From assembly GCF_000613805.1 (NCBI RefSeq), contig NZ_BAJR01000001.1, positions 62,001 to 126,000 on the forward strand: a stretch of DNA of 64,000 nt, written 5' to 3'. Positions 26,594 through 38,725 of the stretch are shown here, in pieces. Within the stretch, counting starts at the first letter, position 1. Each line of letters begins with the position of its first letter. Source of the stretch: Phocaeicola paurosaccharolyticus JCM 15092. Its GTDB lineage: Bacteria; Bacteroidota; Bacteroidia; Bacteroidales; Bacteroidaceae. Both the position numbers and the translations under genes were made by a program. Below the pieces are notes generated by a model that worked only from the letters and a program-made list of their open reading frames with translations, was not told the origin of the DNA and ran no database searches.

Positions 26594-28960
26594 ATGAAGA
26601 GACCCGTAGCATTTTTCATCATTTTTGCATTGATTTGTTATTCTTCATATGCCCAAAACAGATGGAAAATTGATGTGACAAATGTAGACACTACTGTAGT
26701 CAGAGGGCATTTAAAACTTGGAGGAATAAACCCTGATGGAGATAAGATTGTAGTAAATAGTCACTATCTTGAGCGTAATGGAGAACCTATCATTCCGATT
26801 TTTGGTGAGTTCCACTTCAGCCGTTATCCTGCAGATCAATGGGATCAGGAAATCAAGAAAATGAAAGCTGGTGGCATCACTCTTATAGCTACATATGTTT
26901 TTTGGAGTCTTCACGAACCATCCGAAGGACACTTTTATTGGGATGGGGACCTCGACTTGAGACGATTTGTTGAGTTGTGCGGAAAGAATGATATGGATGT
27001 TATTGTGCGTGTTGGACCATTTGACCATGGTGAGTGGAGGAATGGCGGTATTCCAGACTGGCTATATGGCCGTCCTATTGAGATTCGCAGCAATGATCCA
27101 GAATACCTAAAATACGTAGAGAGATTATATGGACAGATAGGTCAGCAGCTTAAAGGCCAGTTTCATAAAGATGGAGGACCTATAATAGGTGTACAGATTG
27201 AAAATGAGTACCAGCACTCTGCAGCACCTTGGGGATTCACATATGACGGAGCTCCTAGAGAACTTACGGTTGCACGCAGGGACGTGGGAGTTACACAGAT
27301 TCAGGTAGGTATCAACAAGAGTGGTAATGAGAATTCTGCTATAGGTGCAGTGCATATGAAGACACTTAAGAAGCTTGCAGTTGACGCAGGTCTAATTGCT
27401 CCACTATACACAGCTACCGGATGGGGATATGCCACAATCATTGAAAAAGAAAGTCTTCCTGTAATGTCAGCTTATGCTTATCCTTATTGGGTAGATGAGC
27501 CAACCCCTAGCCCATTCTATCTATATAAGGATATTCACGCTAAGCCTGATTATGAACCAGTAAGCTATAACCCTGCTCTATATCCATCATTAGGAGCTGA
27601 GCTAGGAACAGGAATGGCTGTAGTATACAAGAAGAGACCACGCGTTCCACAAGAGAGTCTTCTTCCTATGATGGTTCGAGAAATCGGTAGCGGTAGCAAC
27701 GGACTAGGTTTCTATATGTACCATGGCGGTACTACCCCATCTATAGGTAATCATTTTTACACTGAGGCTTTCGGATTGAATCTCAAATCATATGATTACC
27801 AGTCACCACTTGGAGAGTTCGGATTCCCTGAAGGTAGTTTCTATTCTCTGAAGGTATTCAATTACTTCCTTAGAGACTTTGGAGCAACATTGGCCCCATG
27901 TATGACTATACTTCCAAAAACTAATCCGACTACCCCTGCAAATCTAAACACATTGAGATATGCTGTGAGGAGTAACGGAGAGAGCGGATATGTATTCATG
28001 CACAATTTCCAAGATCATCTTAAAACCAGTAATATAGCTGATAATAGGATTGAAGTAAAGGCTACTAAAGGAACATACTCTTTTCCTAATAGCGGGACAT
28101 TCGATCTGAATGTAGGATCAGTTGCAGTGCTTCCTTTCAACATCGATTTCGGTGGTGTAAAATTCAAGACAGCAATGATTCAACCATTCTGTAAGGTAGG
28201 AAACGGATACGTTTTTGTTTCAATGAAAGGTTTGAAGCCGGAAATTGTTTTGGAAGGGCGCCATAAGGTCAAAGGAGCAAAAGCGACAGTGAAAGGCGGT
28301 GATACAGTTGTATCCCTACCATCTGGTAAAGCTGTAGAATTCAGTATCGATGGTGTTGAGTTCTTGTTAATCCCATTTGAAGATGCATTGAATGCGTACA
28401 CAGTCAATAACAGGCTATTTATTTCTAATGGTATTGTATGTGGACATGACACGCATGAACTTATCACTACAAGCCCAGAGACCGAGATTACTGTATGGCC
28501 AGCTGCTAACATTTCTGTGAACAATGGTTCTATTACTAAAATTAGTTCTGCGTTCGGTTCAAAGTGGAAAGTCTTTCTCCAGGAAGTAAAACCTGCTCTT
28601 GAAATAAAGAAGACTGATGACAGACACATAGTTCTTGATGCATCTGGCATGAAATGGGACGGAGTGAATGAGGTATATCTAAGCTTTGATTATGTTGGAG
28701 ACCGTGGTATATGTATGATGGACGGAGTGCTTCAGACAGATAACTTCTACACCAGCAGACCTTGGCTTATGGGCCTTAAAAAGTATACCGACACTTTGAA
28801 GGATAAAGAGATGTATTTCTATTTTGTTCCTATGCAGAAAGATGCACCATACTTAAGCTACCTTGATAGTATCCCGGATTTTGGTGGAAAGAAAGAGTAT
28901 CTTAGCCTACCTATGCCAAAAGTCATAACAGAATACAAAGTGACTCTTGTAGTTAAATAA
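26594..28960 (+). CDS. GH35-like beta-galactosidase, paralogue 1
   Basis: A 788-residue secreted enzyme (signal peptide ending SSYAQ) with a GH35-type TIM barrel: GEFHFSRYPADQWDQEIKKM, YVFWSLHEPSEGHFYWDG, VRVGPFDHGEWRNGGIPDWL and GGPIIGVQIENEYQ. The acid/base is probably E205 in IENEY. The nucleophile is less certain, with E336 in GAELGTGM, conserved in the paralogue, the best candidate. The C-terminal half is beta-sandwich-like. It should remove terminal galactose from the oligosaccharides made by GH53. A near copy lies at 30267-32636, and the two genes begin with almost identical DNA. It is preceded by a footprint of the CE1 gene tail and followed by a strong terminator. Confidence 0.8.
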   Translation: MKRPVAFFIIFALICYSSYAQNRWKIDVTNVDTTVVRGHLKLGGINPDGDKIVVNSHYLERNGEPIIPIFGEFHFSRYPADQWDQEIKKMKAGGITLIATYVFWSLHEPSEGHFYWDGDLDLRRFVELCGKNDMDVIVRVGPFDHGEWRNGGIPDWLYGRPIEIRSNDPEYLKYVERLYGQIGQQLKGQFHKDGGPIIGVQIENEYQHSAAPWGFTYDGAPRELTVARRDVGVTQIQVGINKSGNENSAIGAVHMKTLKKLAVDAGLIAPLYTATGWGYATIIEKESLPVMSAYAYPYWVDEPTPSPFYLYKDIHAKPDYEPVSYNPALYPSLGAELGTGMAVVYKKRPRVPQESLLPMMVREIGSGSNGLGFYMYHGGTTPSIGNHFYTEAFGLNLKSYDYQSPLGEFGFPEGSFYSLKVFNYFLRDFGATLAPCMTILPKTNPTTPANLNTLRYAVRSNGESGYVFMHNFQDHLKTSNIADNRIEVKATKGTYSFPNSGTFDLNVGSVAVLPFNIDFGGVKFKTAMIQPFCKVGNGYVFVSMKGLKPEIVLEGRHKVKGAKATVKGGDTVVSLPSGKAVEFSIDGVEFLLIPFEDALNAYTVNNRLFISNGIVCGHDTHELITTSPETEITVWPAANISVNNGSITKISSAFGSKWKVFLQEVKPALEIKKTDDRHIVLDASGMKWDGVNEVYLSFDYVGDRGICMMDGVLQTDNFYTSRPWLMGLKKYTDTLKDKEMYFYFVPMQKDAPYLSYLDSIPDFGGKKEYLSLPMPKVITEYKVTLVVK

Positions 28961-29006
28961 TATTTGAACTAACAATAATTTAAGGTTCAATATTATCTAA
29001 TAGTTG

Positions 29007-29036
29007 AAAAGAAGTGGATCAAACCCACTTCTTTTT
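29007..29036 (+). terminator. Intrinsic terminator after GH35-like paralogue 1
   Basis: A perfect 11-bp stem (29007-29017 with 29025-29035), a 7-base loop and a T-tract partly within the right arm. It lies 36 bases before the CE1 gene. Confidence 0.8.
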
Positions 29037-29038
29037 AA

Positions 29039-30239
<1,201 letters not shown>

Positions 30240-30266
30240 ATGATACCTCAATAAAAAAATAATATT

Positions 30267-32636
30267 ATGAAAAGACTCATAGCATTTTTCATCATTCTTG
30301 CATTGGTTTGTTTCTCAGCTTCTGCCCAGAAGATATGGAAAACAGATGTGACAAATGTAGACACTACTGTAGTCAGAGGCCATCTGCAACTTGGAGGAGT
30401 AAGCCCTTCCGGGGGAACAATATCTGTGAACAGCAATTATATTGAGAGGAATGGGAAACCATATATCCCAGTAATGGGAGAGTTTCACTATAGTAGATGT
30501 GCAAAAGAGAATTGGGATAAGGAACTCAAGAAGATGAAAGCTGGTGGTATATCAGTGGTGGCCACCTATCTTTTTTGGAACTATCATGAGCCGGAAGAGG
30601 GTAAGTTTAGATGGGATGGTAATGCTGATTTAAGGGCTTTTGTGAAGCTATGTGATGAGAATAATCTTGATGTAATTGTACGCATAGGCCCCTATTCTCA
30701 TGGTGAGTGGCGTAATGGAGGCCTTCCCGACTGGCTTTATGGTCGTCCTATAGAGGTAAGGAGCAATGATCCGGAGTATATGAGATATGTTGAACGCTAT
30801 TTCAAACAGGTTGGTGAACAACTTACCGGTCTTATGTATAAGGATGGAGGACCTATCATTGGTGTCCAACTAGAGAATGAATATCAGCATGCAGCTTCCG
30901 GATGGGCTTTGGGATATGGCCGTTTCAGCGAACTTACAGCAGCAAGAATGGATGTAGGAATTACACAGGTTCAGGCGGGTATAAATAGTGAAGGTAATGC
31001 CAACTCAGCAATAGGAGCTTCTCATATGAAAGAACTTAAGCGTCTTGCTAAGGCTGCCGGTATTGATACTCCTCTATATACTGCAACAGGTTGGGGCTTT
31101 GCTACTATTGTGGAAGATGGCAGCATCCCTGTGATGGCAGGGTATGCATATGCTGCATGGACTCCTGGTAATGTAGCAAGTGATTTTTATCTTTTCAAAG
31201 ATATACGCAAGCATCCTGATTATGCTCCGGTTAGCTTTGATACGTCTAAATATCCTGCAATGGCTGCAGAGATAGGAACAGGAATGATGACAAGTCATGA
31301 AAGAAGATCTATTGTTCCTCATGAAAGCTTTCTTCCATTTATGGTAAGAAATGTAGGAAGTGGAAATAACGGACTTGGGTACTACATGTATCATGGTGGT
31401 AACAATCCTTTGTTTGAGGGCAGCAACTTGTCTTATACGGATGGTTCAGTCAGTATGCGTTCCTATGATTATCAATCTCCTTTGGGAGAGGATGGTTATC
31501 CTCGATTAGGATATAAGTCACTAAAGTTGATAAATTATTTCTTGCAAGATTTTGGTGAGTCTCTGGCTCCTATGGTAACTGTTATCCCAGACTCAAATAC
31601 ATCAGATTCGAAAGATGTTACTACATTGAGATATGCAATTCGTAGTAATGGATATGGGGGATATGTATTCATGCATAACTTTCAGGATAGATGTCAGACT
31701 CAAAACCTGGGAAATAACAGGATTGAGGTTCAGACAAAGTCGGGAAAAGTATGTATCCCTGCCAATAATACGTTTACTTTGAAATCAAAGATGTCAGCAA
31801 TTTTCCCATTTGGAGTTGAATTTGGAGGTATCCCTTTCAACTATGCAACTGTTCAGCCTTACTGCAAGGTGGGTAATGGTTTTGTATTTATTTCACTTGA
31901 TGGAATTGCTCCTGAAATCGTACTTGATGGAAAGCACTTTGTTAAGGGAGTGAAATCATCTTTCTCTCAGGGACGTACCTACATAAAATTAGTTGCTGGA
32001 CAAGCTTGTGATTTCAAAATTGATGGAGTAGATTTTCTTGTAGTACCATTTGATATGGCTCTTAATTCATACAAGTATGGCGATAGACTTCTATTTTCAG
32101 AAGGTATTGTAGTCGGATCTGAAAAAGCTGAGATTATCACAACATCATCATCAGTAAATATTGTAGTTTGGCCCGAGGCTAAACTCTCTTCAGAGAAGGG
32201 AACAATTACCAAGAGCAATTCATCTATCGGGTCATCGTGGACTCTTAACATGCCTGAGGTTAATCCTAACATCTCAGTTAAAAAGAGCGGCGACAGATAC
32301 TTAATAGTAGATGCTTCGAATGTGAATTGGGATGAACTTAGTGAGTTATATATCAAATTCAATTATGTTGGTGACAGAGGTGTATGCCTTATGAATGGAT
32401 ATGTAAAGACAGATAATTTCTATGTTGATGCTCCATGGATAGTTGCTTTGAAGAAGCATAGTGAAGGGCTCCGTGAACATAATATGTATTTCTATTTCCT
32501 TCCTATGGACAAAAACGGACAATATCTAAAGGACCTTTCCAAACTGCCGGATTTTGGGAAATCCAAGGAATATCTTGATTTAGGTACTCCTGAAGTAATA
32601 CCAGAATACAGAACAACATTATTTATAACTAAATAG
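30267..32636 (+). CDS. GH35-like beta-galactosidase, paralogue 2
   Basis: A 789-residue secreted enzyme, the close paralogue of the gene at 26594, colinear along its whole length. The signal peptide ends FSASAQ. Barrel motifs correspond one to one: GEFHYSRCAKENWDKELKKM, YLFWNYHEPEEGKFRWDG, VRIGPYSHGEWRNGGLPDWL and GGPIIGVQLENEYQ, with E205 the probable acid/base and E335 in AAEIGTGM aligned with E336 of paralogue 1. Substrate-side loops differ, for example PWGFTYDG versus GWALGYGR after the acid/base, so the pair may differ in linkage or branch preference (inference). Only 41 bases separate it from the CE1 gene and one base from the ORF of the next gene, so these three are probably cotranscribed. 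Confidence 0.8.
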   Translation: MKRLIAFFIILALVCFSASAQKIWKTDVTNVDTTVVRGHLQLGGVSPSGGTISVNSNYIERNGKPYIPVMGEFHYSRCAKENWDKELKKMKAGGISVVATYLFWNYHEPEEGKFRWDGNADLRAFVKLCDENNLDVIVRIGPYSHGEWRNGGLPDWLYGRPIEVRSNDPEYMRYVERYFKQVGEQLTGLMYKDGGPIIGVQLENEYQHAASGWALGYGRFSELTAARMDVGITQVQAGINSEGNANSAIGASHMKELKRLAKAAGIDTPLYTATGWGFATIVEDGSIPVMAGYAYAAWTPGNVASDFYLFKDIRKHPDYAPVSFDTSKYPAMAAEIGTGMMTSHERRSIVPHESFLPFMVRNVGSGNNGLGYYMYHGGNNPLFEGSNLSYTDGSVSMRSYDYQSPLGEDGYPRLGYKSLKLINYFLQDFGESLAPMVTVIPDSNTSDSKDVTTLRYAIRSNGYGGYVFMHNFQDRCQTQNLGNNRIEVQTKSGKVCIPANNTFTLKSKMSAIFPFGVEFGGIPFNYATVQPYCKVGNGFVFISLDGIAPEIVLDGKHFVKGVKSSFSQGRTYIKLVAGQACDFKIDGVDFLVVPFDMALNSYKYGDRLLFSEGIVVGSEKAEIITTSSSVNIVVWPEAKLSSEKGTITKSNSSIGSSWTLNMPEVNPNISVKKSGDRYLIVDASNVNWDELSELYIKFNYVGDRGVCLMNGYVKTDNFYVDAPWIVALKKHSEGLREHNMYFYFLPMDKNGQYLKDLSKLPDFGKSKEYLDLGTPEVIPEYRTTLFITK

Positions 32637-32646
32637 AATGACCATT

Positions 32647-35238
32647 ATGAAAAAGATAATTGAAACTTTATTGATAGCCTCTTTTACAGTATTATCAATA
32701 TCTGATATCTCTGCAAAATCGGGCGAGTTGGTCTATCAGGATTCTAAAGGAATAATACGTTGGAAATCAGACAAAACACCTATGGGGATATTTGGTGCCA
32801 ACTATTGTATTACTTCTTCTTGTGACTTCCGCTCTGTTGGTTATGTAGGCAGAGATTATAAGAGTATGATAGATGAGGACCTAATTCATTTCTCAAGGAT
32901 GGGATGGCAGGCCCTCCGTCTCTGTCTATGGGGTGATTGGGAATGTTGCGACAAAAATGGCAATCTTATTGAAAACGAGCATCTAGATGCTTTGGACTAT
33001 CTGATTGCAAAGTCTTCTGAGAGAGAAATAGCTATGCTTCTCAGCCCTATTGTGACTTATAGCGCCGGCTTTCATGAGGCATACGACATGAAGTTCCCTG
33101 GACTTTCAGCCCACTATACTAAGGAAGAACTGATTACGAATCCTAATGCTCTTGCAGCGCAGTGCAACTATATGACTCAACTTCTCAATCATGTTAATCC
33201 GTATACTGGCAGGCAGCTTAAGTATGAGCCCTGGATTACATTCATAGAGTTGATCAACGAACCTGCAATGCTAATTGACAAGCCGTCTGAAACAATTCAT
33301 TACATCAATAAAATGGTTGATGCAATTCGTAAGACCGGATGTCAAAAGATTACTTATTACAATGTAAGTCAGGATTTTCGTGTTATTCCTATACTTAAAC
33401 AGACTAAAATCCAGGGAGGATCATATGCATGGTATCCTACTGGTTTGAACCATGGTTATACATTAAAGGGTAATATACTTCCATTTGTAGCATCGTATCC
33501 ACAGATTAAGGAGGATATAGGCAGGCGCTCAAGGTTGGTATACGAATTTGATACTCCAGACGTTACTGAAGGATATCTTTATCCTGCAATGGTAAGAGAG
33601 TATCGAGAGGGAGGAATCCAGTTTACAACAATGTTTACCTATGATTTCCTTGCTACAGGTAGAATGAATCTAAGTTGGCAGACACATCATCTCAACATGG
33701 TATATACTCCCGAAAAGGCTGTCAGCTCTATTATTTCTGCAGAGGCAATGAATAAACTTCCTATTGGAAAGGATTATGGTGAATATCCTGAAAATAGTCA
33801 ATTTGATGATTTCCTTGTAGATTATGATAGGAGGTTGAGCCTATACAATACAGATAAAGCTTTGATGTATAGTGCAGATATACTGGATATATCACCAAAG
33901 AATCCTACTGCGTTAAAGAGAATTGTAGGTTCTGGAAGTTCAACATTAGTTAAGACTGTTGGTAATGGTATCTATTTCCTTGACAGAATAAGTAATGGCA
34001 TGTGGAGAATGGAGGTTCATCCGAATATCTTTGAGGTCAGTGATCCTTATATGAATCCAAGTATTACACGCCCCTCTTATCTTGTAGATAATCAGCCTCG
34101 TCAGTTTAAATTATCACTTCCCGGTATCAATGGTAATACTGTAGTTAAGAGACTTGATGGAAAGGTGGTTGATTCTCGTGATAATAAAATTATTGTTTAT
34201 CCTGGAGTATATATAGTATCCGATAAAGACTTCGCTATGGTTGATCTTCCTAAAAAAGTTGGTGGAATCAAAATGGATGAATTTGTTACAGCAAAGCCTT
34301 CAATGCCTGAGAAACCAGTTCTTATATTTAAACAACCTCAGGAATTTATAGCGGGCAAGCCATCCACTGTGACTTGTAAAATTTACTCTGCTGAGCAGCC
34401 TGAGTCTGTTACTATGTTTACAGGAGTAGGCCTTTGGGGAAGTAGACGTATTACAATGAAGCAGACAGGATATCATATGTATTCAGCAGAGTTTCCAGTG
34501 TCTGAGAATCCATCGGTTCAGGAATATCGTATCGGCATAACTGTTGCTGGAAAGAAGTACCTTTTCCCTGATGAAATTTCACTTTATCCTGATGATATAG
34601 GATTTGACTCAGCAACGTCAGGATATAAGGTGAAGATTGTTGATACTAAGTATAGTCCACTAAATGTATTTAGTGCTGAAAATGATAAGCAGCTTGATTT
34701 CTCAAGATATTATAACAGTGTGGTTTCAATAATGAATACTCCTAAGTTTGAAAGACATACTATTTACGATAGAAAAAGTGAGGCTGCTGTAGAGATAGCT
34801 TATGATTCTTTTGTTGGAAGTTTGTATCCCGGACCTGCTGATATATCATTCTCGAAATACATTGTATCTGAACTTAAAGCTAGAACAAATGCCAAGGTTC
34901 TTCCTATTGGTCTTAATATGGAAGCCTCAGGCAAATGTAAAGTGAAAGTGATATTTACACAATCAGACTGTAGATCATGGTCAGTAGAGGTTCCATTAAC
35001 TGAGAAGATGGCTGAGCATAGCGTGTCTTTGGAAAGCCTTGTGCCGGATGACGCAGCAATGCTTCCTCGAGATTTCCCTGGAGTATCTTCTTATTTCTAT
35101 CCAAGACTTAATAAGCTAGGTGAAACAATAGATTGGTCGAAGGTTGAGAAATGTACAGTTTCTCTTCGTACAGAAGGCCTTGACAATCCAAAGGAAAATG
35201 GCGTTTTGAGAGTAAAGAGTATTGAGCTGACTTATTAA
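32647..35238 (+). CDS. Secreted clan GH-A-like glycosidase, possibly GH147-like
   Basis: An 863-residue protein with a signal peptide (MKKIIETLLIASFTVLSISDISA); ATG 32647 is preferred over 32638 because the signal starts there. Residues ~25-400 look like a clan GH-A TIM barrel: GIFGANYCITSSCDF, GWQALRLCLWGDWECCD, the acid/base-type motif FIELINEPAM, and LVYEFDTPDVTEGY at the position of a strand-7 nucleophile Glu. After it come beta domains (IYSAEQPESVTMFTGVG) and a C-terminal beta-sandwich that may bind glycan. I do not recognise the family with certainty. GH147 beta-galactosidases occur in galactan PULs and have a similar layout, so that is the first comparison to make. It ends the operon at a strong terminator. 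Confidence 0.65.
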   Translation: MKKIIETLLIASFTVLSISDISAKSGELVYQDSKGIIRWKSDKTPMGIFGANYCITSSCDFRSVGYVGRDYKSMIDEDLIHFSRMGWQALRLCLWGDWECCDKNGNLIENEHLDALDYLIAKSSEREIAMLLSPIVTYSAGFHEAYDMKFPGLSAHYTKEELITNPNALAAQCNYMTQLLNHVNPYTGRQLKYEPWITFIELINEPAMLIDKPSETIHYINKMVDAIRKTGCQKITYYNVSQDFRVIPILKQTKIQGGSYAWYPTGLNHGYTLKGNILPFVASYPQIKEDIGRRSRLVYEFDTPDVTEGYLYPAMVREYREGGIQFTTMFTYDFLATGRMNLSWQTHHLNMVYTPEKAVSSIISAEAMNKLPIGKDYGEYPENSQFDDFLVDYDRRLSLYNTDKALMYSADILDISPKNPTALKRIVGSGSSTLVKTVGNGIYFLDRISNGMWRMEVHPNIFEVSDPYMNPSITRPSYLVDNQPRQFKLSLPGINGNTVVKRLDGKVVDSRDNKIIVYPGVYIVSDKDFAMVDLPKKVGGIKMDEFVTAKPSMPEKPVLIFKQPQEFIAGKPSTVTCKIYSAEQPESVTMFTGVGLWGSRRITMKQTGYHMYSAEFPVSENPSVQEYRIGITVAGKKYLFPDEISLYPDDIGFDSATSGYKVKIVDTKYSPLNVFSAENDKQLDFSRYYNSVVSIMNTPKFERHTIYDRKSEAAVEIAYDSFVGSLYPGPADISFSKYIVSELKARTNAKVLPIGLNMEASGKCKVKVIFTQSDCRSWSVEVPLTEKMAEHSVSLESLVPDDAAMLPRDFPGVSSYFYPRLNKLGETIDWSKVEKCTVSLRTEGLDNPKENGVLRVKSIELTY

Positions 35239-35254
35239 CTTTGTGTAAAATACA

Positions 35255-35290
35255 AAAGGAGGAATTTCCAACAGGAAATTCCTCCTTTAT
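35255..35290. terminator. Bidirectional terminator at the end of the PUL
   Basis: A perfect 15-bp stem (35255-35269 with 35274-35288) with an AACA loop separates the last PUL gene from the convergent tricorn-like protease gene. Confidence 0.85.
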
Positions 35291-35364
35291 ATTAAAGTAA
35301 GCCTTAAGCATAAATTATCTTAGGTGGTTTAGTTCACTTTATATTTACGCATTAAGTATATCAT

Positions 35365-38300
35365 TTATTCTACTCCAAGATCCTTATATGTTCTTGGTGC
35401 CGGAACTCCAGGAAGAGGTTTTCTATCCTTCAACTCATCAAGTATTACCTCGATGGCTTTATTAAGTTGTTCATCCTCTCCCATCTCCTCTTTGATAGGG
35501 TTGTTATCAATTAATATGTCTGGGTCTACGCCGTGGTTCTCAACAATCCATTTCCCACTCTTGGCATCATAGTTTGTGAAGAAAGGAACGCGTATATCAG
35601 TGCCATCCATATATGGTAATGAGCCACTTATACCAACTATACCTCCCCAAGAACGGGTACCAATGACTTTGCCTATCTTTGTAGCCTTGAAACTCCATGG
35701 GAAGAGATCACCATCTGAGGCGGAATACTTGTTTATAAGTAGGACCTTTGGTCCATATAGTGTAGCATCAGGTATAGTTCCTGTTTTGGTCGTGGTACGG
35801 TACATAGTCATACGATACGGATCTCTGAGCAGTCTCTCAATAATCATTGGCGATACATTACCTCCTCCATTAGCGCGGTCATCTATTATAAGTGCCTCCT
35901 TATCAAGCTGTGGGTAGAAATACCTGGTAAACTCATTAAGTCCATCAGACCCCATATCAGGTATATAGACATATCCTACTCTTCCGTTTGTTGCTTTCTC
36001 TACCTTCTTAATATTATCCTGCACCCAATTATAGTGATAAAGAGGATATTCATTATTGATAGGCTTCACGACAACTTTTCTTGCTCCTGAGAGAGATGGC
36101 GTACTATTAACTGAAAGCTCTGTTAATACATCTGCTTTTCCTATAAGAAGTGAATAGATGTTTGACACACTGTTTGTTGGGACTCCATTAATTGCAACAA
36201 TGTATTCTCCTTCCTTTATGTTCATTCCAGTTTCGGTGAGTGGCGAGCGTAGTGAGGTGCTGTATGGTGCTCCAGGGATTATCTTCTCTATTTTGAAGAA
36301 ACCGCTATTATCTGCTTTAAGCTCGGCTCCAAGAAGTCCCATATCTATTTTATCAGGTTTGTTGTATTCACCCGGGCTAACATAAGCATGTCCACAGGCT
36401 AGCTCTCCTATTAGTTCTCCAATTAGGTAATTAAGGTCCAATCTGCATTTTACGTATGGAAGCATTACAGCATATTTATCTTTTAATGCTTTCCAATCGG
36501 CTCCATGCATATTTTCTAGGTAAAATCCATCTCTATAAGCTCTCCAAGCTTCGTTGAATATCTGCTCCCACTCTTTTTTGTAATTAATAGGTGCAACCAA
36601 GTCTTTTAGGTCTACTGCCTCATCCAAAGAAACTTTTCCATGAGGTGCGTTTAATACATAGATAGACCCTCTCTTGAACAGCATTATCTTCTTTCCATCA
36701 GGAGTGAATTTAAATGAGGTATTATCAGCGATGAATTCATCTTTGCCACTCTCGAAATAAAATACTTTTGTCTGTCCATCTACATTGTACCAAAGGTCTT
36801 TTCCATCGGAATATAGGTTATAGTAGTTTCCTGTAGGAAGAGGAAGCTTAACAATTCTTTGCAGCATATTTTCTGGATCAATCTGTGTAGTGACAGACTC
36901 CTTACTATCCTTTGATTTGCCCTTGCTATCTTTAGAAGCAATATTAACACTCTGTTGCACATCTCCATCTTTTGGAAGGAAAGGTGATGGAGTGGTTGAT
37001 GCTAAAGGTACTAAGTAGAGGCCTTTCATTGTGGTATAAGCATGGTTCCATTCTGTACGGCTATATATTGGGCTCAGATCACGTTCGGAGCTGAATATTA
37101 TATATTTGCCATCTGTACTGAAGGTCGCATTTCCGGAGTTGTACCACTTCTCTGTAACAGGAAATTCCTTGCCGCTCGTCAGATCTGTTACATAGACAAT
37201 ATCCATGTTGTTCTTGCCCGATTTGGTATATGTTATCCAACGGCTGTCAGGTGAAAAACTGAATTCATAAAACTCTCCTTCTGGATTTTCTATAATAGTC
37301 TTTTTGCTCTTTGAAGCTACGTCGACCATAAGTATACGGTTCTTCATGTCAGAATATGCAATGCTCTTGCTGTCAGGAGACCAAAGAATTTGACGTATAT
37401 ATGTATTGTTGTCTTTTGTGAGTTGTATAGCCTCCCCACCTTCGGCAGGCTGTATATATACCTCATTTTCCCCAGTAGCATCAGAGATATAAGCTATATA
37501 CTTACCATCAGGCTCCATTCCGCTTCACGTTCATGAACACCGGTTGAACGGGTTAAATCTTTAGTGACACCTTTAGAAACAGGCACATTGAACACTTCGC
37601 CACGGGCAGTCACTGCAATTCTTTTGGCATCAGGAGAGATGCTTGCTTCTGTGATATTGTTCTTTACATTTTTCAGGATATCTCTGGCATCGTTTCCCTC
37701 AGCGTTAACTGTAATGCTGATCTTCTCAGCTTTTCTTGTTGTAGGATCGAATTTGTAGATATATCCTCCATTTTCGAAGACAATAATCTTTCCGTTACTA
37801 CTTGGGAACTTTATATCATACTCCTTAAAGTCAGTAACCTTCTGTGTAGTCTTGCTTACTGTATTGTATGAGAAGAGGTTCATTGTCCTGTTGCGGTCGG
37901 AAATAAAAAATATCTCATCCCCTATCCACATTGGGATTATATCCTGAGCGATATTGTTTGTTACATTCTCAACACTCTTATTCTCAGGATTGTATACCCA
38001 TATGTCATCGGCCATTCCTCCTTTATAGTATTTCCATGTACGGAACTCTCGGAATACGCGGTTGTATGCCAACTTCTTTCCATCTGGCGAGTAAGAGCAG
38101 AATCCTCCTTCCGGAAGTGGTAGCTTATCAGACATACCTCCTGAAGGTGATATACTCCATAACTTACCTGCGAATCCGTCACTTATTCTATTTCTGTAGA
38201 GAATTTTCTTTCCATCCGGCGACCATGTCATAACAACATTATTTGGTCCCATTCTGTCTCCTAAATCATCTCTGCTGTTTGTTGATGTGTATGTAAGACG

Positions 38301-38600
38301 TACAGGTTCTCCTCCTTTAGCAGGAATTATATATACCTCTCTATTACCATCATATTCACCTGTGAATGCGATAGACTTACCATCCGGCGAGAAACGTGCG
38401 AACATCTCGTATCCAGGATGAGATGTTATTCTTTGCGACTCACCTCCGTTAATAGAGACTTTATATAAGTCGCCAGCATAAGAAAAGACTACGTCCGAGC
38501 CATTTGTAGCGGGAAAACGTAAAAGTCTTCCTTCATCAGCAGCTTGAGCCAACGATGTGGTTCCAACCAATAAAAAAGATAAAAACAAGTTTCTTTTCAT
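35365..38600 (-). pseudogene. Tricorn-like S41 protease, frameshifted
   Basis: A periplasmic tricorn protease homologue (signal peptide ending LAQAAD). The first two thirds hold PD40/WD40-like propeller repeats (RFSPDGKSIAFTG, WSPDGKKILY, FSPDSRWITY). A tricorn C1-type helical region follows (WRAYRDGFYLENMHGADW), then a PDZ domain (GEYIVAINGVPTNSVSN) and the S41 peptidase core with DDRANGGGNVSP and the probable nucleophile Ser in YSASDGDLFPW. The frame breaks at about 37514: EAEWS is followed by LMVSI-stop, while one added C gives EAEWSPDGKYIAYI. Corrected length is 1078 residues, normal for the family, which degrades peptides. It has its own -7 box and is downstream of the GH3 gene on the same strand. 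Confidence 0.85.
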
Positions 38601-38633
38601 AAGAAGATTCTTTTTTGGTCAATTTATTTGATA

Positions 38634-38641
38634 CAAATTTA
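38634..38641 (-). promoter_or_regulatory. -7 promoter element of the tricorn-like gene
   Basis: The minus strand reads TAAATTTG, matching TAnnTTTG, 33 bp before the ATG at 38600. Confidence 0.5.
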
Positions 38642-38725
38642 AAAATAAATCCGAATGATTAACATTTAACTCATTTATTTAGAGATAAATGCTAATATCC
38701 GGATTTACGAATTATGTAATAAGAA

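Noticed and set aside
28180-28650. 156-codon minus-strand open frame within GH35-like paralogue 1
   Set aside because: A similar shadow appears in the same place in paralogue 2 (31979-32362), which shows that it follows from codon use in the conserved forward frame.
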